Assembly: GCA_034190875.2 (NCBI GenBank)
Contig: CM067353.1
Location: forward strand, 33,353,675-33,417,674
Reading direction: 5' to 3'
DNA: 64,000 bases
DNA from: Urechis unicinctus
Taxonomy: Eukaryota > Annelida > Polychaeta > Xenopneusta > Urechidae
The translations under genes were made by a program, and so were the position numbers. Below the pieces are notes generated by a model that was given only the letters and a program-made list of their open reading frames with translations, had not been told where the DNA came from and searched no databases. Positions 57,697 to 64,000 of the stretch are shown here, one piece after another. The first letter of the stretch is position 1, and each line of letters begins with the position of its first letter.

Positions 57697-60600
57697 TATG
57701 GTATGCTGCAAGCATTACAGATGTTTTGTCTGTAGCAGCTGTCAGGAGCCCAAGTTTATCACTGTGACAAACAATATCTAATGAACACACACTAGCTGAC
57801 TACACAGTGTCAATATAGGCATCTCAGCTCAATACTGAATCCTCCAGACAGATGTCAAAGAATTGATTCTTAAAATAGTGTCTGGCTACGGGCATTGGAA
57901 AGCAAGTGATCACAAGTCTTTTACATGTTACAGAAGAGTTAAATGTGTCAGCTATTGAATTTCATTCTATCAATATGCTAATAGTTTAATTTCTCTATAT
58001 TTATTTTCAAAGGCACATACAAAACTGTTCACACTTTATGTTTAGCAGTTATGCCTCTTATTTGAGTAACCCCCACAGAATGATAAGCCATGATTTTCTG
58101 CTGATTATGGCTGTAGGCTGAGCTTAGTGTTATGTTCAGTCATGCTGATTTCCAGTGAAATGAACATCAGCCTTTTAGTTAGAATTGAAGCATGTTGCAC
58201 TACAAATGTTTTAATTTGCCAAGACAGATGCCGTTTCTATGGCGGCATATTGAGCATTGTGTCGTAATATGCATCTACACATGGTAATGTTGTTATGTCT
58301 TACTGTTTGTATTATTGCCAAATCCATTGATGGACTTCATCATTCTTTTTGAGAAAGCGAGAAATATTTTTGGCCCAAATGTTTGTTTCCTATTTAAGTG
58401 TGTCAGGCTTTCATTTCATTAAAGCTACTCCCGTTGAACGTGCCTTGTGCCAGCGGGCTATGAGTTCCTTGGCGTTTGGTATATAAGAAAGTGGTATTGT
58501 TAGTGTGCATGAGGTCAGTGTTGTCTCATCTGTTACAGCCGGCCCCTAAACCGCCAGTGCTTCCCACCCTAGATGATGAGGTAGCTCAAATCTTCCCGTC
58601 CCCACCCGCAGCCTACAAGGAACATACCCGTCAGTCTCTGAGTAAACCCCGGGTGAGTTGTGCCTCGTCATAGACCCAATCACCACCAGTGCATGTTGCT
58701 ATGGCTCCCGTCGCTTAGCAACTCAGCCACTTTGTATGTAGCATCTGTCAGCTGTAAATATTCTGGGAAGGATGTTTATGTGTCAGTGTGATGATCTGTG
58801 TGCTTGCGCTCTGTGTAGTTGAGTAGGTAGACTGGTTGGGGCACAAAAAGCCCGTCATGCGATGTTTCCAACACTGGCTACAAGATCGCAAACCGACTAA
58901 AATCACGCCCCATCTCGAAACTGTTTACATCGAAACTCACGCAACTGCGTGAAAACATTGGGTCACATGGCACCCTTGACCAATGATTTTTTGTTTCATT
59001 ACGTCAATAGACCATAATTACCACACAGCATAATGTTTTTTGATACAACACTTAAAAACTAAAATAAAACCAAAACAACGCGCTGCCGATTGGGACATTG
59101 TTGTGAAAAAAAGACCGTCGTCTTTTCAAATTGGCTGCCTGGCTAAGTATTTGCCGTCATGTCTTGTCGATGAGTGAGCTTTGTGACTGGTGTTCTCATA
59201 TCAAGGACAGAATAAATCTTTGTCAGTCAAATAACATATAATCATTTTACTTTTTACCTTCTGAATGTGACTGAATGTAAAAAAAATTACATCCCGCCTA
59301 GGTTAGAACATCCAATTCAATAAAAGGAGGACAAATAACATCGATATAAAGCTAAACATAACCGCACGACTGAGCAACATGTTTGCTTGGGGAATCACAG
59401 AGCATGGTGATATTTAAAACACCTATTTATGTTTATCAGCATGCTATGCTAAACATTAAAATGTCTAAGGTCTTCTTTGCCCACTCATCAAGTTTCTGTT
59501 ACAACTTCTGTGTCATTGAGCCTGTTTACCTAGTCTAGGTCCCCTAGCCTGTTGGCTGCGGGCCCTGTTTACATGTTAATGATATTCAATAGTCTCGCAA
59601 ACAGTCTAGGATAGGGTCCCGTCTTGAACTGGTGCAGCATCCCAGATTTGGGATGCTCCAATCACAAGCCGTGTCTCTCGGTCACTCTCGGGTACTTTTA
59701 AGTCATTGTCTCTTATTGGTCAGTGTCACATTTTCCGAAGATTCGGCGCCATATTTGTTTTGGTACGCTCCGTTTGAAAGACTTGTTCACTCGGCTGCTT
59801 GATGGGTCGTGACTGTTTTGTCAATGTGGCTGCTGGGATGGGGAAACATTTTGCTACACGTTGTTAGCTACTGCTCTCGATGCAATGCTTGGAATGGGTC
59901 AGGGTTCGACACCAATGGTTGTCTGCTTGCCGGGACAAGTGATTTGTCATGTCGGACAAGTGACTTGCCAAGTCAACTTGTCCAACCGGACGAGTGATTT
60001 TTATGAGCCAGGCACACATTCTACAACACCCTGATTTGTTGTTTAAAGCTGAGTGGCTCAGTAATCACACAGTCGGTGAGAGAAGCAGACACACAACTGG
60101 TTCTTTTTAACTGACTATTACGTAAACATACTATCATGCAGCTAAGCGATTTAAGCGCTTGTTGTGGTGCCAATTTGAACTTTTGAGACGCCCCATAATT
60201 CCAGAAGACATTCATTGGATGCAGACCACAACAATGTATATCACATCACATAAAACCGAGGGTGCGTATCACAAGCCAGTTTCATGAGCCAGATGCGCGC
60301 AACTGAGGTCAATTCGGGTCACAACCTTTGCGTTGATTAGTCACGAAGATTAACGAACTTGTCTAATGAATATTTGGACACGCCAGTTTTAGACCTTGTC
60401 CTGTCGTAGACTCTAGGGCGAGAAACATAGCGGAACCCCTGGAGTCTGGGACGCAGACTACTGTTTACCACTTAGCAAATGAAAACCACCCAAGAGCTCA
60501 ACCCCGAAAACATTGCAGCTCATGCTATATGGTAGCAGTTGATGTAGAATTGCAGTGGTGTGAATGTCCGCTTATAGTTATAAATCCTGCATATTTTGTC

Positions 60601-63600
60601 CTGAAAATGGTTTGTAACTTGTAGCTACTGTCATTTACGGGAATTCTGGCTAAAAACAGTGCCACAAGCAGCGATGGCCGCCCACTCAGTGCCAGTACCT
60701 GTGTCAGCACTCGTGGCCTACCTCAGGTGCCCGCGGGGGGACACCTCATCCTCTCCTGTAGTTCTCTGCCTGTTCTGCTTAATTTTCTGTTTTTGTTTTG
60801 TTTGTTGGTATGATTTGTTGAGCTTGCTCTTTTGAATGCAATTGGAATTGATGTTAATTACATTGTTTATATTTTCTGATATAAATTAGTAGTTTGCTTG
60901 GCTAAACAGCATTTCAATACTTTATTCAATTTCCTTTAATGGAGTAATGCTAAGGAAGCTGTCAAATGATGAATTACTTATTCACCATTCACATGACCAT
61001 CACATACATGACCATCACATGACCATTCACATGACCATGACCATCACATGACCATTACATGACCATTACTTGCGACTCCTAAGCTTGTTGCTGTTGTTGA
61101 TAACAAATGACATTCAAATTACAAGTCAATCACAATCCAGATGAATTATAACCTGCAGAGGTCCTGCTGTTGTCTTTCCAGAAGCCAATATTCACTTCCA
61201 CATCACTTGCAATGATCAATTTGAGTCATTATATTGCTCACTGACACTGCATTTGGCATTGTGATTTCACCCACACCCTCATGTAACTTTTCTAATTTTA
61301 CACCTCTGTTGGATTCAATATTGATATTTATTTGTTTACTTGTGTGTAACAGAGGGAAATTGTTCCAGCTAAGAAGGTGGCCATTGATAAGAAGGTACTG
61401 GGAACCTTATTTTGTCTGGTTGTGGGTTAGGCCCAATAATGATGTCCATTCTCTTATGGAGCATTCAGGCCATTCATATGGTTTGAAGTGACCCCGGGGG
61501 GGCACTTGGCCTTATTCTGGATAGGGGTGTGCCGCGGGACCTCGAAAACCCGTACCCGTCGTACAAGGTCAAAATGGCCAAAGCATACCCCGTCGTACAA
61601 GGTATAGTGACTGCGAATGTGGTAACCCCTCGTACAGATTGAAGCTCAAAAACATACCCCGTCGTACAAGTATGAGGCCAAAAAACCCGTCGTACAAGTC
61701 AAGAAAAAACATACCCCGTCGCGCGGCACATATGTACTACCTCTATACCATTAAGTGCCCCCCCCCCCCCGGGGAAGTGACATCCTGCCCTGTCATGGGG
61801 AATGCAACCTGTAGGAGCTATAGTGACTAGCAGGTCAAGTGATTACATCCTCTAGGAGCTATAGTGACTAGCAGGTCAAGTGGTTACATCCTCTAGGAGC
61901 TATAGTGACTAGCAGGTCAAGTGGTTACATCCTCTAGGAGCTATAGTGACTAGCAGGTCAAGTGGTTACAACCTCTAGGAGCTATAGTGACTAGCAGGTC
62001 AAGTGGTTACATCCTCAAGGAGCTATAGTGACTAGCAGGTCAAGGGGTTACATCCTCTAGGAGCTATAGTGACTAGCAGGTCAAATGGTTACATCCTCTA
62101 GGAGCTATAGTGACTAGCAGGTCAAGTGGTTACAACCTCTAGGAGCTGTAGTGACTAGCAGGTCAAGTGGTTACAACCTCTGAGAGCTGTAGTGACTAGC
62201 AGGTGTACAACCTGTAGGAGCTGTAACGACTACCTGATCTTGACGTGTACAACCTGTATGAGTTGTAGTGACTAGCCGGCCAAGTGGTTACATCCTGTAG
62301 GAGCTATAGTGACTAGCAGGTCAAGTGGTTACAACCGCTAGGAGCTGTAGTGACTAGCAGGTCAAGTGGTTACAACCTCTAGGAGCTATAGTGACTAGCA
62401 GGTCAAGTGGTTACAACCTCTAGGAGCTATAGTGACTAGCAGGTCAAGTGGTTACATCCTCAAGGAGCTATAGTGACTAGCAGGTCAAGGGGTTACATCC
62501 TCTAGGAGCTATAGTGACTAGCAGGTCAAATGGTTACAACCTCTGAGAGCTGTAGTGACTAGCAGGTGTACAACCTGTAGGAGCTGTTAGTACTACCAGG
62601 TCATGACATGTACAACCTGTAGGAGCTGTAACGACTACCTGATCTTGACGTGTACAACCTGTGACCACCATATGGTTTACAACCTGTGCCTGCTGGATTG
62701 ATCCCCTGCTTGAATTATATTCCTACTGAGACTCACAGGGCCTACTGTTGATACTAGCATGATGCTTCATTCACTGTAACAGCCTAATCAAACTTGGTTG
62801 ACATTTGCTTGAACAGCACTTCCTTGTGTAGTTGGGGCTGTTATCCCAGTGCTACTCTTGACACTTTATCCATGCTATAAATGGGTGGCAATTACTGCAG
62901 TATGACTCACTGACTCATGACAAGTGTCATGGAGTTATCATCTGCCTGGGGCTGGATCTCATTTATTATGGAACAGACCCCTGTAATAGAGCCTGGGTTC
63001 CCCACTCATTATCAGCAAGATGCATGTTTAAAGCGTCCTTCCTGCTCGGGTAGTTTTACCCGAAGTCATTTATCATGACTGTCATTCACATCAGATAACA
63101 ACTCCTTCCTCGTCAGGGCCCCACTCCGACTGAGGGGCTGGTGTCTTCCTTCCAGAATGGAGTAACAAAGCTGCATGGTAGACTGCTATGTGGTAGTCAC
63201 TACTGACAAAGAAGAGTGGCAAAATGTGCACTGATAATCCCATTAGCATTGGTGATGTTACTGTCATGGGCAGCATATCAAACCCAATTTGTTTCAACTG
63301 TTATTGAGGAAACCAAGTAAGCACATTCTGATTGAATAAAAATAGTGTAATTATATTAATATAAATTAGTTTTTATTAAAAACAACTGATTAATTATCTC
63401 CTCGCTCCCAATGAAATCGGTTATATTGACTTTTTAACAATAAAATGGTGCAGTTAACCGATGGTTGACATGTGTGCTATTCTCTCAACCTCTGAGTTAA
63501 TCCGTATTGATTGCATGAAATTTCAAGTTACTGAAAATACCATGAAAGTCTGAAAATATATTTGGTGTGTTAACAGGAAGAGGTTACCCATTCACGCGGG

Positions 63601-63780
63601 TCGGGGCAGAAGAAGCGCTCCTCATCGCCTGCGGTTTCCACCCCCCAACAGAAGAAAGCCAAATCAGCAAAAACACCTGCGTCAAATCACAAGGCCAGTT
63701 CCACAGCTTCGTCCGACGAAGCAAGCACACCCTCGAGAAAAAGCTTAGAATATGGAATTTCACAGCTCAAATCAAAATTG
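54969..63780 (+). CDS. GLYR1: PWWP-domain gene, probably GLYR1/NDF (5' part; continues past the window)
   Basis: Coding exons are 54,969-55,003, 55,111-55,147, 55,967-56,049, 57,498-57,630, 58,539-58,652, 61,353-61,394 and 63,577-63,780. All have GT-AG junctions and agreeing phases, and the last ends at a GTAAGT donor. The N-terminus 'MDSKFEIGDLVWAKLKGFPAWPGK' is a PWWP domain with the PWWP tetrapeptide as PAWP (residues 19-22). 'NFVFFLGSENYAWIPNESIWPY' follows, and then a helix 'KGFKEAVERMEEVV'. This pattern fits GLYR1/NDF (nucleosome-destabilising factor), which binds H3K36me3 nucleosomes. After it comes a Lys/Ser/Pro-rich linker. The dehydrogenase-like half that defines GLYR1 would lie beyond 64,000, so another PWWP protein cannot be excluded. 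Confidence 0.75.
57653..57695. repeat. (GT)n microsatellite
   Basis: About 21 uninterrupted GT dinucleotides start 22 bp after the donor of the fourth PWWP-gene exon. Confidence 0.95.
59531..60460 (+). mobile_element. 930-bp TAGTCT-ended element with 9-bp target duplication
   Basis: The target duplication is CTGTTTACC (59,522-59,530 and 60,461-60,469). The inverted ends are TAGTCTAGGTCCC and TAGTCTGCGTCCC. No transposase ORF is present, so it is non-autonomous. A 9-bp duplication fits Mutator-like elements, although the short termini are not typical. An internal 'acagtctaggatagggtccc' near 59,605 resembles another terminus, so the copy may be composite. It sits in PWWP-gene intron 5 (58,653-61,352). 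Confidence 0.85.
60984..61068. repeat. Short 'catgaccat' tandem repeat
   Basis: About eight degenerate copies of 'catgaccat(c/t)a' lie in PWWP-gene intron 5. Confidence 0.85.
61492..61774. mobile_element. CCCCGGGG-ended element with internal 'taccccgtcgtacaag' repeats
   Basis: This 283-bp element has inverted ends CCCCGGGGGGGCACTT and is flanked by the 6-bp direct repeat AAGTGA (61,486-61,491 and 61,775-61,780). Its interior carries six degenerate copies of 'taccccgtcgtacaag' spaced 26-46 bp apart (first near 61,551, last near 61,711). It has no ORF and lies in PWWP-gene intron 6. Confidence 0.75.
61807..62659. repeat. 41-bp minisatellite in PWWP-gene intron 6
   Basis: About 20 copies of a 41-bp unit occur, consensus 'taggagctatagtgactagc' then 'aggtcaagtggttacatcctc'. 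Three interruptions by a shorter variant containing 'gtgtacaacctgtaggagctg' fall at about 62,200-62,270, 62,562-62,600 and 62,605-62,660. The arrangement of standard and variant units suggests a larger duplication inside the array, since 61,990-62,230 resembles 62,455-62,640. Confidence 0.92.
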
Positions 63781-64000
63781 GTAAGTCTGCTGCACAATAG
63801 TTGTTAATAATTAAGATATTTGGCCTGATGGCCTTGATATGGAACAATCAAAACTTATGATCTAAAAACTCGGTGTGTTTTGTCCCTCTGATCTTGCTTA
63901 ACAAAACTCTATTTGCAGATGAGTGAATATTCATTTTTATATTATTTCACTGACAATCATTCCCAAACTATACACCTTTCTTTAGATAGCTTTCACTTGT

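Noticed and set aside
1-64000. CRISPR array, bacterial operon or phage features
   Set aside because: All tandem repeats seen are minisatellites or diverged large units without spacers of regular length, and the genes are intron-rich animal genes.

Overview
The window is nuclear DNA of an animal, most likely a marine invertebrate. It has intron-rich genes with canonical GT-AG junctions, animal chromatin and germline genes, and many transposable-element families. The phylum cannot be settled from the sequence; a lophotrochozoan or lower deuterostome would fit. The overall base composition is AT-rich.

The left third (1-24,000) has no recognisable host gene. It is a tandem array of diverged units about 2.3 kb long, themselves organised in a larger duplicated block. 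Copy A is about 10,222-15,919 and copy B about 18,108-23,999. A young, nearly intact Ty3/Gypsy LTR retrotransposon (348-9398, minus strand) sits in a further unit of the array. Its LTRs differ by one base of length, it has a 4-bp target duplication, and its gag and pol are joined by a textbook -1 frameshift site. A deleted LINE copy (16,138-16,925) separates the two large blocks. Two array units in corresponding positions carry a perfect CRE (TGACGTCA) about 40 bp upstream of a TATA box. To the right lie a broken YqaJ-type nuclease fragment and an abutting inverted-repeat element (24,180-24,947).

The remainder holds three host genes. Ubinuclein (minus, 37,803 to 29,101 or 26,828) is the HIRA-complex subunit that binds histone H3.3. 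GCNA/ACRC (minus, 49,953 to 40,531) is the germ-cell SprT-type protease, with a long acidic tail full of SUMO-interaction-like repeats. A PWWP-domain gene, probably GLYR1/NDF (plus, 54,969 to beyond the right edge), encodes a nucleosome-destabilising factor. All three are chromatin or genome-integrity factors, but nothing here shows a functional link between them. Ubinuclein and GCNA lie in the same direction, and GCNA and GLYR1 are divergently arranged about 5 kb apart.

Introns and intergenic DNA hold several small non-autonomous elements that can be delimited by terminal repeats and target duplications. These are a TA-flanked hairpin MITE (34,884-35,070), two TAGTCT-ended elements with 9-bp duplications (53,365-53,467 and 59,531-60,460), and a CCCCGGGG-ended element with a 6-bp duplication (61,492-61,774). 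There are also two large minisatellites, with 30-bp units in a GCNA intron and 41-bp units in a GLYR1 intron. Three long exons (one in ubinuclein, two breaks in one GCNA exon) contain single frameshifts that are best explained as sequence errors or recent mutations.
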